Shown in pieces: positions 6,547 through 13,215 of a stretch of DNA of 13,410 nt. The DNA lies in contig CAKTRT010000028.1 of NCBI GenBank assembly GCA_934597535.1, positions 1-13,410 of the forward strand, read 5' to 3'. Position numbers and translations under genes: made by a program. The stretch comes from an uncultured Oscillospiraceae bacterium. GTDB lineage: Bacteria; Bacillota; Clostridia; Oscillospirales; Oscillospiraceae. Under the pieces are notes generated by a model. That model had not been told where the DNA came from. It did not search any database and saw only the letters and a list, made by a program, of their open reading frames with translations. Position 1 is the stretch's first letter. Every line of letters starts with the position of its first letter.

Positions 6547-7122
6547 ATGCAGCAGCTTCAGGAGCGCATTCGCCGCGAGGGCAAGGTCCTGCCCGGCAAT
6601 ATCGTCAAGGTGGACGGCTTTTTGAACCACCGCGTCGATACAAAACTGCTTGGGGATATTGCGGACGAATTTGCGAAATTCTTCGATGTCAGCAAGATCA
6701 CAACAGTGTTGACTGCGGAGGCGAGCGGTATCGCTCTGGCTACGATCTGCGCTCAGAAATACGGTGTGCCCATGCTGTTTGCCAAGAAGGCAAAGAGCGA
6801 CAACATCGAGAGCGGACTGTACCAGAGCGAGGTTTTTTCTTATACCTACAAGAAAAAGGTCACGCTGCTGGTCTCGCAGGAATGGCTGAGTGCGGCGGAT
6901 CGCGTGCTGATCATTGACGACTTTATGGCCAACGGCTTTGCCGTGCAGGGCCTGGTCGATATCGTGAACGCGGCGGGCGCGAAGCTTGAGGGCATCGGCA
7001 TCGCCGTGGAAAAGGGCTTTCAGGGCGGCGGCGACCGCTTCCGTGCCAGCGGCATCCCCTACAAGGCGCTCGCCGTCATCGAAAAGGCGGACGAGAACGG
7101 ATTTATTTTCCGCGAGGAATAA
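6547..7122 (+). CDS. xpt: Xanthine phosphoribosyltransferase
   Basis: 191 residues, the usual length for Bacillus-type Xpt. It transfers the ribose-5-phosphate of PRPP to xanthine, giving XMP for the GTP branch. KVDGFLNHRVD near 21-31 is characteristic of Xpt. The PRPP-binding signature VLIIDDFMANG (120-130) carries the paired aspartates, and GIGIAVEKGFQ (149-159) is also typical. A GAGGAGGGG ribosome site lies just before the ATG. It is transcribed alone, from its own promoter to its own terminator. Together with guaD it would convert guanine through xanthine to XMP. Confidence 0.95.
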   Translation: MQQLQERIRREGKVLPGNIVKVDGFLNHRVDTKLLGDIADEFAKFFDVSKITTVLTAEASGIALATICAQKYGVPMLFAKKAKSDNIESGLYQSEVFSYTYKKKVTLLVSQEWLSAADRVLIIDDFMANGFAVQGLVDIVNAAGAKLEGIGIAVEKGFQGGGDRFRASGIPYKALAVIEKADENGFIFREE

Positions 7123-7128
7123 ACTTCA

Positions 7129-7164
7129 AAGAGAGGCTGGCCAGATGGCCGGCCTCTCTTTTTT
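7129..7164 (+). terminator. Terminator of xpt
   Basis: AAGAGAGGCTGGCC (7129-7142) pairs with GGCCGGCCTCTCTT (7147-7160), 14 bp with one G-T and loop AGAT, followed by TTTT. It is also the boundary to the convergent acetyltransferase gene. Confidence 0.93.
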
Positions 7165-7197
7165 CAAAAGAAAATCGCGCTCTGCCGGTATTGTCTG

Positions 7198-7728
7198 TCA
7201 GGGCGCCTCGCAGTAAAACAGGATGTCGGCCTTGCCCTCCTGCTTTGTGTGACGGTAGACGTTCGTGTCGAGGCCGCTGATAAAAAAGCCGGCGTGCAGA
7301 TAGAAAAGGCAGGCCCCCGGGTTGTTGTCCTGACCCTGCGTATAAAGACCGCAGTAGCCTTCCTGAACAGCGAGCTCCTTTGCTTTCTGTATCAGCAGTT
7401 TTCCGATATGCTGTCCGCGGTATTCTGTGCTCACCTTCAGATCGTACAGGTACATATACTTGAAAAAGCCGGGCTGGAGGATCGCCAGTCCGATGCAGCG
7501 CTCCCCGTCGTAAGCGCCGAGGAACACGCTGTCGCTCATGGCCTCATAATCGTAGTTTTCATCCGGAAAACACATCTCCGTTATCTCTTCAGGCGCATAG
7601 CGCCGCAGCGCTCAGTTTCATTGCCCATCATGGTAGGACAGAACGATCCTGCCGAACATGCGAAATGGCTCGTTGGGGAGCCGGATGTCCTCTTTGTGCT
7701 GCGCGTCGATCCTCCTGATCTCGATCAT
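7198..7728 (-). pseudogene. GNAT N-acetyltransferase gene with two in-frame stop codons
   Basis: From ATG 7728-7726, preceded by GGAGG at the right distance, the frame reads MIEIRRIDAQHKEDIRLPNE and onward for 176 codons to TGA 7200-7198. It carries TGA at codons 37 (7618-7620) and 39 (7612-7614). Downstream of the stops an intact GNAT core of 125 residues follows: YLYDLKVSTEYRGQHIGKLL with the acetyl-CoA loop RGQHIGK, then GLYTQGQDNNPGACLFYLHAGF. It resembles streptothricin-acetyltransferase-like proteins. Such enzymes have an aromatic W-x-[YW] at the place of the two stops, so each TGA looks like a single G-to-A change in TGG. Internal ATG 7575 could still yield a product lacking the N-terminal strand and helix. 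It lies 50 bases after the amidase gene and was probably cotranscribed. Confidence 0.8.
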
Positions 7729-7778
7729 CGTTCTGCCTCCTTGAAAAATGCTGCGGGAAAGGCTGCGCCGGATGCCTC

Positions 7779-8567
7779 TCACATCCGGTACAGCTCCGGC
7801 CGCCTGTCATGGAAGACGGGGACGGCTTTCCGGAGAGGGGCGATGCAGGAAAGATCTAAGCCAGCGGTGACGATCTCCTCTTCCCCGCCGCCCTGCGCGA
7901 GGACCGCGCCCAAAGGGTCGATAATGCGCGAAAAGCCGCCGTACAGCACGCCGTCCCGCTCGCCGCAGGCGTTGCAGGAGACGACGAAGAGCTGGTTTTC
8001 GATGGCGCGGGCGGCGGTGAGCGTCTCCCAGTGGTACTGGCGCGCCGCCGTCCACTGGGCTGGCAGGAACATGACCTGCGCCCCGCGCAGCGCGAGCGTG
8101 CGCCACAGCTCGGGAAAACGCACCTCATAGCAGATGAGCAGCCCGCAGCGCACGCCGTCGAGCGTGAAGGTGACAAGGTGGTCGCCGGGGGTGTAGACCT
8201 CGTGCTCGCCCATCGGCGTGAAAGGATGCGTTTTGTCATATTCGGCAATGCATGCGCCCGCGCGGTCGAAGACGCAGGCGGTGTTATAAATGCTGCCGCC
8301 GCGCCGGTTCGACACGCTGCCCGCCACGATGTTGACGTTCAGCTCGCGCGCAAGCGGAGAAAGACGAGCGCGCACGGCGCCTGCATCTTCATCGCACGCC
8401 GCGGCAAGATCGCCCTTTGGCATAAAGCCTGTGTTCCATGTTTCGGGCAGGACGACCGCGTCCGGCGCATGCTCCTCGACGGCGCGGCGGATCAGCTCTT
8501 CTGCGTGGTCAAAGTTTGCCTTGCTCTCGAGCGGGCGCATATTCATCTGGATCACGCTGACCTTCAT
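7779..8567 (-). CDS. Carbon-nitrogen hydrolase (nitrilase superfamily, omega-amidase-like)
   Basis: 262 residues. It has the nitrilase-fold catalytic triad in its expected contexts: Glu42 in LPETWNTGF, Lys112 in YDKTHPFTPMGEHEVYTPG and the nucleophile Cys146 in LLICYEVRFPELWR. It therefore hydrolyses a non-peptide C-N bond. The overall form resembles the omega-amidase/Nit2-YafV group, which removes ammonia from alpha-keto amides such as ketoglutaramate, but the substrate is not proven. The start at 8567 follows GGAGGA by 7 bases; the longer frame to 8711 runs back over the promoter and is rejected. It is first in an apparent two-gene unit with the broken acetyltransferase. Confidence 0.88.
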   Translation of the reverse strand: MKVSVIQMNMRPLESKANFDHAEELIRRAVEEHAPDAVVLPETWNTGFMPKGDLAAACDEDAGAVRARLSPLARELNVNIVAGSVSNRRGGSIYNTACVFDRAGACIAEYDKTHPFTPMGEHEVYTPGDHLVTFTLDGVRCGLLICYEVRFPELWRTLALRGAQVMFLPAQWTAARQYHWETLTAARAIENQLFVVSCNACGERDGVLYGGFSRIIDPLGAVLAQGGGEEEIVTAGLDLSCIAPLRKAVPVFHDRRPELYRM

Positions 8568-8597
8568 GGCGCTATCCTCCAAAATGATGTTTTCCCC

Positions 8598-8626
8598 ATT
8601 ATACGAAAATTCTGCGGACATTGCAA
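8598..8626 (-). promoter_or_regulatory. Promoter of the C-N hydrolase gene
   Basis: TTGCAA (8621-8626), a 17-base spacer and a perfect TATAAT (8598-8603) on the minus strand. The start is about 25 bases before the coding ATG. Confidence 0.72.
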
Positions 8627-8634
8627 CACACAGC

Positions 8635-8657
8635 AAAAAAGGACGGCAAAGCCGTCC
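8635..8657 (-). terminator. Terminator at the left edge of the accessory region
   Basis: GGACGGC (8641-8647) and GCCGTCC (8651-8657) around a 3-base loop, followed on the minus strand by TTTTTT. It lies only 9 bases upstream of the hydrolase -35 and would insulate that gene from transcription coming out of the accessory segment. Confidence 0.85.
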
Positions 8658-8689
8658 CTGCTTGTAAGACAGTAAAATCAAATTTCCTG

Positions 8690-8719
8690 GAACAGGCATG
8701 ATTGCGGTCATGCCTGTTC
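8690..8719 (-). repeat. 12-bp inverted repeat over the recombinase-remnant stop codon
   Basis: GAACAGGCATGA and TCATGCCTGTTC are perfect complements around 6 bases, so the TGA of the remnant frame lies inside one arm. It could be an additional terminator-like hairpin of the decayed gene. No strong T-tract follows on either strand. Confidence 0.6.
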
Positions 8720-8893
8720 TGCTTTCAGCAGCTCATCTACGGAAATGCAGCCCACAAGGCCGTATTCGATATGCGCCTTCTGCCTGCGCTTACCGCTGGA
8801 CTTGTCAGGCGCATCCACATAGGCCGCCTTGGCAAGCCCTTCGATTTGCGTCTCCGCCTGCGCGGGTGCTTTTGATACAGCAGCAGCGATTCT
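8708..8893 (-). pseudogene. C-terminal remnant of a large serine recombinase (DUF4368-type tail)
   Basis: A frame of 61 codons, open from just after an in-frame TGA (8894-8896) to TGA 8708-8710, with no start codon. It includes AAYVDAPDKSSGKRRQKAHI and then EYGLVGCISVDELLKAEQA. The DKSSGxRxQ...Y sequence resembles, from memory, the extreme C-terminal tail of serine recombinases of Tn916/Tn5397-like and related clostridial conjugative elements. The catalytic resolvase domain is absent. The preceding bases in another frame are also open, so a frameshift may lie upstream. Assignment to the family is by motif memory only. Confidence 0.5.
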
Positions 8894-8934
8894 TCACTCT
8901 GCATACGGAGCTTCCCTCTGCCATGGAAAGTGAG

Positions 8935-9129
8935 TCAGGGATTTTTCGGCTCACGGCGTTCAGGCATATCCGGTTTTTCCTCATATCCGCCGATCGCCAC
9001 TTGGCGAAGGTAAGCGCTCATATTCTCCATCCCGAGCTGCGCCATCCTCGTTTTTATCAAGCCGAGTTCTCTTTCATCTACGAAGAATTTGACCTGTATC
9101 GGTCGCTTGCGATTCCTGTTGTCTGGCAT
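8935..9129 (-). CDS. Truncated MobC-like mobilization (relaxosome) protein
   Basis: 64 residues: MPDNRNRKRPIQVKFFVDER, then ELGLIKTRMAQLGMENMSAYLRQVAIGGY. This opening matches the ribbon-helix-helix-like N-terminal part of MobC family proteins, which load relaxase at the transfer origin of mobilizable and conjugative elements. Family members usually run to roughly 100-120 residues; here the sequence leaves the family after GGY and ends with a short EEKPDMPERREPKNP tail, so it is probably a 3'-truncated relic. The ribosome site is weak (AGGATA). It follows the Nudix gene by 24 bases. No relaxase gene is in the window. Its first 87 bases recur at 9667-9753. Confidence 0.65.
   Translation of the reverse strand: MPDNRNRKRPIQVKFFVDERELGLIKTRMAQLGMENMSAYLRQVAIGGYEEKPDMPERREPKNP
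9043..9129 (-). repeat. Direct repeat copy 1 (mobC 5' end)
   Basis: 87 bases starting at the mobC ATG. By hand alignment, 72 of 87 positions match copy 2 at 9667-9753, with no gaps. The copies are offset by exactly 624 bases and flank the Nudix gene. Confidence 0.9.
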
Positions 9130-9153
9130 AAATGCTATCCTATCCCTGTTAAT

Positions 9154-9630
9154 TTATCTCTTGTCCGTAGTGAAAAACTTTACAGTGTCTGTTGGATTCT
9201 TCAATTCGGTCTTGAAGAATTCCGGATACATTTTAATGTCCTCATCGAGTGAAGCCCACACCAAGTGTTCTTTGCTGTTATCCTCCATAAAGCTTTCACT
9301 GATCGGCGCAAAAGCATCAGGCACTTTCATATAGAAGAAAAGCGAAATCTCATAAATCAGCTTGTTCCGATTGGAAGGTGCGTCGCCATAGAAATAGTTT
9401 TCATGCACAAAGCCAAGGCGGTCAATTTCCATCTGAACGCCTGTTTCCTCCAACACTTCACGGACGACAGCCTCTTCTGCTGTTTCACCGAATTTTACCC
9501 TGCCACCAACGGAGTAGAGATAGTCTCTGTCATTGCCAACCATCAAAAGCTTTCCGTCCTTCATGATGATCGCGCCGACACGAATATTCAAAATCCCATC
9601 GTCACAGACTACGCACATATCTTTGTTCAT
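9154..9630 (-). CDS. Nudix hydrolase
   Basis: 158 residues. Nudix enzymes hydrolyse a nucleoside diphosphate linked to another moiety using Mg2+. The complete Nudix box G-x5-E-x7-REUxEExGU is at 43-65, from GRVKFGETAEEA through VVREVLEETGV. The N-terminal strand NIRVGAIIMKDGKLLMVGND is typical. The specific substrate is not deducible. The chosen ATG at 9630 has GGAGGT 10 bases upstream; the frame is open further upstream and merges in frame with a mobC 5'-end copy, but that copy begins with ATA instead of ATG. The base composition is clearly lower in GC than the flanking chromosome, in keeping with cargo of a mobile element. Confidence 0.9.
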   Translation of the reverse strand: MNKDMCVVCDDGILNIRVGAIIMKDGKLLMVGNDRDYLYSVGGRVKFGETAEEAVVREVLEETGVQMEIDRLGFVHENYFYGDAPSNRNKLIYEISLFFYMKVPDAFAPISESFMEDNSKEHLVWASLDEDIKMYPEFFKTELKNPTDTVKFFTTDKR

Positions 9631-9666
9631 GGTTCTTTCTACCTCCGCACACAGTTTCAGTGTTGT

Positions 9667-9753
9667 CATTCTTGCTTTTATCAAGCCAAGTCCTTTTTCA
9701 TCTACGAAGAATTTGACTTGTATTGGCCGATTCCAGTTCCTGTTGTCAGGTAT
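9667..9753 (-). repeat. Direct repeat copy 2 (mobC 5' end, start codon lost)
   Basis: Diverged copy of 9043-9129. Its frame reads IPDNRNWNRPIQVKFFVDEK and continues GLGLIKARM. The mobC start ATG is ATA here. The frame stays open into the Nudix gene (200 codons from 9753 to 9154). Many of the differences from copy 1 are C/T changes at third codon positions. Confidence 0.9.
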
Positions 9754-9756
9754 GAC

Positions 9757-10536
9757 TTACCCCTCTGACTTTAGAATATGTTCTCGAATTACTGCTTCAT
9801 GCTCTTGACAATAGGCATAGCTGCTTCGCATAAAATCTTCAATATTCTGGCTTCTGTACATAGCGTCCAATGTGTTAAGAATAGGTTTCCCATCTACCAT
9901 CATATCGAAGAAATACGGATAGACACATCCACCGTTTTCTCTCGGGAAATATGGGTTGATGGAGCTGAGCCGCTCATCTCTCATCACGGATTCGACCACC
10001 ATTTCGCTCAATATCCATTTGAGCGAGGGACGCTCATATTCGTTGTAGTTATCTCCAAACAACTGGTTCCATACATAGAACCAAACAAAGTGTATGATCT
10101 CATGTATTCCACCGCCAATGGCACCCTTTGCGCTGTTCAAATAAAATGTGTCATAGCAGTGCTCTTTTAGAAAACGCGGCTCAATAGGGTTCAAACTCAA
10201 ATTGCAGCGCAGGTCATTAAAAAGGCCTGTGCAATCTATGCCGAAAGCCTCTGATAAAGCAGCTGTAATCTGCGCTTTGCAAGCGTTCCAGTGATGAGAA
10301 TATGAGGTTACTTTCTCGTCAATTGTGTTCTCCAACTCAGCATACGCGGCCCTCATGGTACGTTCAATGTAGTCTCTTCTTTCTGCAACTGGCAAACTTG
10401 CAGCGAATGTCCTGTCAAGCTGCGGATAGAAATGGTATAAAGGTTCGGACCAGAATTCAGCTTCTCCTTCGGTCTGAAAATGCATGATACTCTGAATCAT
10501 ATAATCGACACCGGGATTTATAAATGTAACTTCCAT
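9757..10536 (-). CDS. Unrecognised protein with HExxH zinc-peptidase-like motif
   Basis: 259 residues, start ATG 10536 with AGAGGTGA 7 bases upstream. I do not recognise the family. The clear feature is GGGIHEIIHFVWF with HEIIH at 145-149, the HExxH zinc-binding motif of metallopeptidases. LSEMVVESV follows about 29 residues later (E178, E182), which could supply the third zinc ligand and would fit a gluzincin-like arrangement. No signal peptide or convincing membrane span is seen, so it would act in the cytoplasm. A strictly conserved-looking NPIEPRFLKEHCYDTFYL segment precedes the motif. Low GC and the neighbouring mobC relics point to mobile-element cargo. The stop lies 3 bases from the mobC copy 2. 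The peptidase role is inferred from the motif alone. Confidence 0.7.
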   Translation of the reverse strand: MEVTFINPGVDYMIQSIMHFQTEGEAEFWSEPLYHFYPQLDRTFAASLPVAERRDYIERTMRAAYAELENTIDEKVTSYSHHWNACKAQITAALSEAFGIDCTGLFNDLRCNLSLNPIEPRFLKEHCYDTFYLNSAKGAIGGGIHEIIHFVWFYVWNQLFGDNYNEYERPSLKWILSEMVVESVMRDERLSSINPYFPRENGGCVYPYFFDMMVDGKPILNTLDAMYRSQNIEDFMRSSYAYCQEHEAVIREHILKSEG

Positions 10537-10610
10537 AAATCGTTCACCTCTGTGTCCTTTCCTCGTATATCTTTCTCAACTCGGTATTCGGTGTACCAAA
10601 CTTTCACTTC

Positions 10611-10745
10611 TCATGTAATCTGATCCAAAAGGCCGTACTCAGTAACTGTTTCAGAATATATCTTTGTGTTTCCGGTCAAAACGAAATCAGCATACGCCGA
10701 CGGGGCATTGCGGATCAGGTCACCAAACGTGCCCACTCGTTTGTG
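10611..10745 (-). other. Short open stretch in the leader of the HExxH gene, possible gene fragment
   Basis: On the minus strand a frame reads VGTFGDLIRNAPSAYADFVL and then TGNTKIYSETVTEYGLLDQIT, ending at TGA 10611-10613. It looks protein-like in composition but lacks a start codon with a ribosome site; the GTG nearest the promoter would sit at the transcription start. It may be a fragment of a deleted gene or untranslated leader. I do not recognise it. Confidence 0.25.
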
Positions 10746-10784
10746 TGTACACACAGTATAACACAGCAATCATTCTATTTTCAA
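10742..10784 (-). promoter_or_regulatory. Promoter and 14-bp palindrome upstream of the HExxH gene
   Basis: On the minus strand TTGAAA (10779-10784), an 18-base spacer and TATACT (10755-10760), with an extended -10 TG. Immediately downstream TGTGTGTACACACA (10742-10755) is a perfect 14-base palindrome covering the predicted start site, as an operator would. Transcription would run through the 200-base leader into the HExxH gene and likely the Nudix gene. Confidence 0.5.
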
Positions 10785-11066
10785 TAGGCGCGACGGAAGC
10801 TATCGCCATTTAGCAATATTATTTTGTGCTAAAATCTGATTTTTCGATTCTAACAGTGTCAATCATACTCTGCATCGAAATACCTATCTATCGACTTTAC
10901 GGTTTTGAGGGGTATTTTGCTTGACCGCAAATATACGCACTCTCCGGCGAACGGCATTCACTGTTTCACAAAGGAAGTGCATGAGAGCGATAACCATTCA
11001 CTTTTTCATTATTCATGCTTCACAGTGCAGAAAACGGGTGATTTCCAGCCATTTGATGCACAAAAG
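10785..11066. other. Gene-poor, AT-richer stretch
   Basis: I find no gene, RNA gene or clear repeat with support here on either strand. Only very short frames occur. Composition is closer to the accessory region on its left than to the metal ATPase on its right. Confidence 0.5.
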
Positions 11067-11104
11067 CAGACGGCGCCCAGCTGAAGCTGAGCGCCGCCTG
11101 TTTT
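11067..11104. terminator. Hairpin with T-tracts on both strands
   Basis: CAG-CGGCGC-CAGC (11067-11081) pairs with GCTG-GCGCCG-CTG (11086-11100), interrupted by two single mismatches, loop TGAA. TTTT follows on the plus strand; on the minus strand CTTTT follows. It could be a backup terminator for the ATPase transcript or the end of a lost plus-strand gene. Confidence 0.55.
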
Positions 11105-11228
11105 GTTGTCCAATCCTGCTTGGCAGATGCCGATTTTGTAGTTTTCTCAAATTACTGTCCTATCGGCGCATGGCAGCCGTCCCTTTTTACAATAGAAAAA
11201 CTCAGCAAGACTTTTTCGACAAACTGGC

Positions 11229-11257
11229 TCAAAAAACTGACAACGTCAGTTTTTTGA
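11229..11257 (-). terminator. Terminator overlapping the ATPase stop codon
   Basis: TCAAAAAACTGAC (11229-11241) and GTCAGTTTTTTGA (11245-11257) form a perfect 13-bp stem with a 3-base loop. The minus-strand transcript ends the stem with the T-run. The ATPase TGA (11246-11248) lies inside the first arm. Confidence 0.85.
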
Positions 11258-13129
11258 AGTTCTCAATGCGCGTATCGCATTGAGAACAGCCAGTACCATC
11301 ACGCCGACGTCGGCGAAGATGCCCATCCACATGTTCGCGATACCGATGGCGACGAGCAGCAGGCACGTGAGCTTCACGCCGAGCGAGAAGACGATGTTCT
11401 CGTACACGATGCGGATGCACTTGCGCGAGATTTGGATGCCCTTGGCGATCTTCATCGGATCGTCGTCCATCAGGACAACATCGGCGGCTTCGATGGCGGC
11501 GTCAGAGCCCATCGCGCCCATCGCAATGCCGATATCCGCGCGGGAGAGCACGGGCGCGTCGTTGATGCCGTCGCCGACGAAGGCGAGGCAGTCATCCTTG
11601 CCCTTTTCACCCAGCAGGCGCTCGAGGCGCGCGACCTTGTCGCCCGGGAGCAGCTCTGCGTGCACTTCGTCGACGCCGAGCCCCTGCGCCACGTGATCGG
11701 CGACCTTCTGAATGTCGCCCGTGAGCATGACGGTCTTCTGCACGCCCGCGCGCTTGAGGGCCGCGATGGCATCGCGCGCGTCGTTCTTGACGACATCGGA
11801 GATCACGATGTGGCCGGCGTACTCGCCGTCGACCGCCATGTGGACGATCGTGCCGACGCTGCGGCAGTCCTGCCACTTGACGCCGAGCTCATCCATGAGC
11901 TTGCCGTTGCCCGCGGCCACACTGTGGCCGTCCACGGTCGCGACCACGCCGCGGCCGCCGCGCTCTTCGATGTCCGTCACGCGGGAGCGGTCAAGCTCGC
12001 CGCCGCAGGCCTTTTGCAAGCTCTTGCTGATCGGGTGCGAGGACGCGCACTCGGCGAGCGCCGCGTATTCGAGCAGCTTGTGCTGCTCCATCGGGCTGTG
12101 GTGCACGGCGCTGACCTCAAACACACCCTGCGTGAGCGTGCCGGTCTTGTCGAAGACGACGATCCTGGTTTTCGACAGGGCTTCGAGGTAGTTCGAGCCC
12201 TTGATGAGAATGCCCTCGTGTCCCGCGCCGCCGAGGCCCGCGAAGAAGCTGAGCGGGATGCTGATGACGAGCGCACAGGGGCAGGAGATGACAAGGAACG
12301 TGAGCGCGCGGTAGACCCACACGCCCCACGAGGCGGGATTGCCCATCAAAAGATTGATGACCGGCGGAAGAATGGCCAGGGCCAGCGCGCTGTAGCAGAC
12401 CACGGGCGTGTAGACGCGGGCAAAGCGGGAGATGAACGCCTCGGAGCGGGACTTGTGCGAGCTGGAGTTTTCCATCAGCTCCAAGATCTTGGATACCGTG
12501 GACTCGCCGAAGGCCTTCGTGGTCCTGACCTTCAGAACGCCCGTCATGTTGATGCAGCCGCTGATGACCTCGTCGCCGGTCATCACGTCGCGCGGGAGGC
12601 TCTCGCCCGTCAGCGCCGCGGTGTTGAGCGTGGACGCGCCCTCGACGATCTCGCCGTCGATAGGAATTTTCTCGCCCGGCTGGACGGTGATGACCGTGCC
12701 GACGGCCACGTCGTCGGGGTCGACCTGCTCGAGCTTGCCGTCGCGCTCAATGTTCGCGTAGTCGGGGCGGATGTCCATCAGCGCCGTGATGTTGCGGCGG
12801 GACTTGCCGACGGCGTAGCTCTGGAACAGCTCGCCGATCTGGTAGAAGAGCATGACCGCCACGGCCTCGGCATAGTCGCCGCTCTTTTCATAGATGGCGA
12901 GCGCGATGGCGCCGATCGTGGCGACCGCCATCAGGAAGTTTTCGTCGAACACCTGATGGTTGCAGATGCCCTTCCATGCCTTGCGCAGAATGTCGTAGCC
13001 GATGGTGACATAGGCGGCGAAGTAGAGCACGGTGGAGACGATCATCGGCATGGGAATGAATTTTGCCGCGAGGAACAGCACCGCCGCGATCAGAATGCGG
13101 AGAAGCATCTTTTTCTGTTTTTTCGTCAT
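11246..13129 (-). CDS. P1B-type heavy-metal exporting ATPase (Zn/Cd/Pb-like)
   Basis: 627 residues, start ATG 13129 with AAAGGAGG upstream. It pumps metal ions out of the cell using ATP. The actuator motif TGES is at 174-177 and the membrane metal site CPC at 283-285 (SCPCALVIS). The phosphorylated Asp is D327 in DKTGTLTQG, the P1B-specific HP is at 365-366 (SSHPIS), and GDGINDAP starts at 519. The last membrane pair has N578, K586 and D607 (ENIVFSLGVKL ... FADVGV), the pattern of the ZntA/CadA subgroup rather than copper pumps. Eight membrane segments are expected. It has no N-terminal metal-binding domain; the gene just upstream encodes one separately. Codon use is strongly GC-rich compared with the region to its left. 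Confidence 0.93.
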   Translation of the reverse strand: MTKKQKKMLLRILIAAVLFLAAKFIPMPMIVSTVLYFAAYVTIGYDILRKAWKGICNHQVFDENFLMAVATIGAIALAIYEKSGDYAEAVAVMLFYQIGELFQSYAVGKSRRNITALMDIRPDYANIERDGKLEQVDPDDVAVGTVITVQPGEKIPIDGEIVEGASTLNTAALTGESLPRDVMTGDEVISGCINMTGVLKVRTTKAFGESTVSKILELMENSSSHKSRSEAFISRFARVYTPVVCYSALALAILPPVINLLMGNPASWGVWVYRALTFLVISCPCALVISIPLSFFAGLGGAGHEGILIKGSNYLEALSKTRIVVFDKTGTLTQGVFEVSAVHHSPMEQHKLLEYAALAECASSHPISKSLQKACGGELDRSRVTDIEERGGRGVVATVDGHSVAAGNGKLMDELGVKWQDCRSVGTIVHMAVDGEYAGHIVISDVVKNDARDAIAALKRAGVQKTVMLTGDIQKVADHVAQGLGVDEVHAELLPGDKVARLERLLGEKGKDDCLAFVGDGINDAPVLSRADIGIAMGAMGSDAAIEAADVVLMDDDPMKIAKGIQISRKCIRIVYENIVFSLGVKLTCLLLVAIGIANMWMGIFADVGVMVLAVLNAIRALRTSKN

Positions 13130-13175
13130 GGAAATGACCTCCTTTAAGGGGGGATTTGAACTATAGCTAAGAAAG

Positions 13176-13200
13176 CGCCCCGGCGCCATCGTCCGGGGCG
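13176..13200 (-). other. Intercistronic hairpin between the HMA gene and the ATPase
   Basis: CGCCCCGG (13176-13183) and CCGGGGCG (13193-13200) form a perfect 8-bp GC stem with a 9-base loop. On the minus strand only CTTTCTT follows, so it may be a leaky terminator or an mRNA-stabilising element that makes the small HMA protein more abundant than the pump. Confidence 0.55.
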
Positions 13201-13215
13201 AAGGGAGAGCTTGTC

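Noticed and set aside
7612..7620. TGA read as tryptophan or selenocysteine
   Set aside because: TGA is the normal stop for the kinase, regulator, C-N hydrolase and ATPase genes, and no selenocysteine insertion hairpin is apparent right after these codons.
8698..9252. Plus-strand frame of 184 codons
   Set aside because: It runs antisense through the recombinase remnant and mobC-like gene; the minus-strand frames have family motifs.
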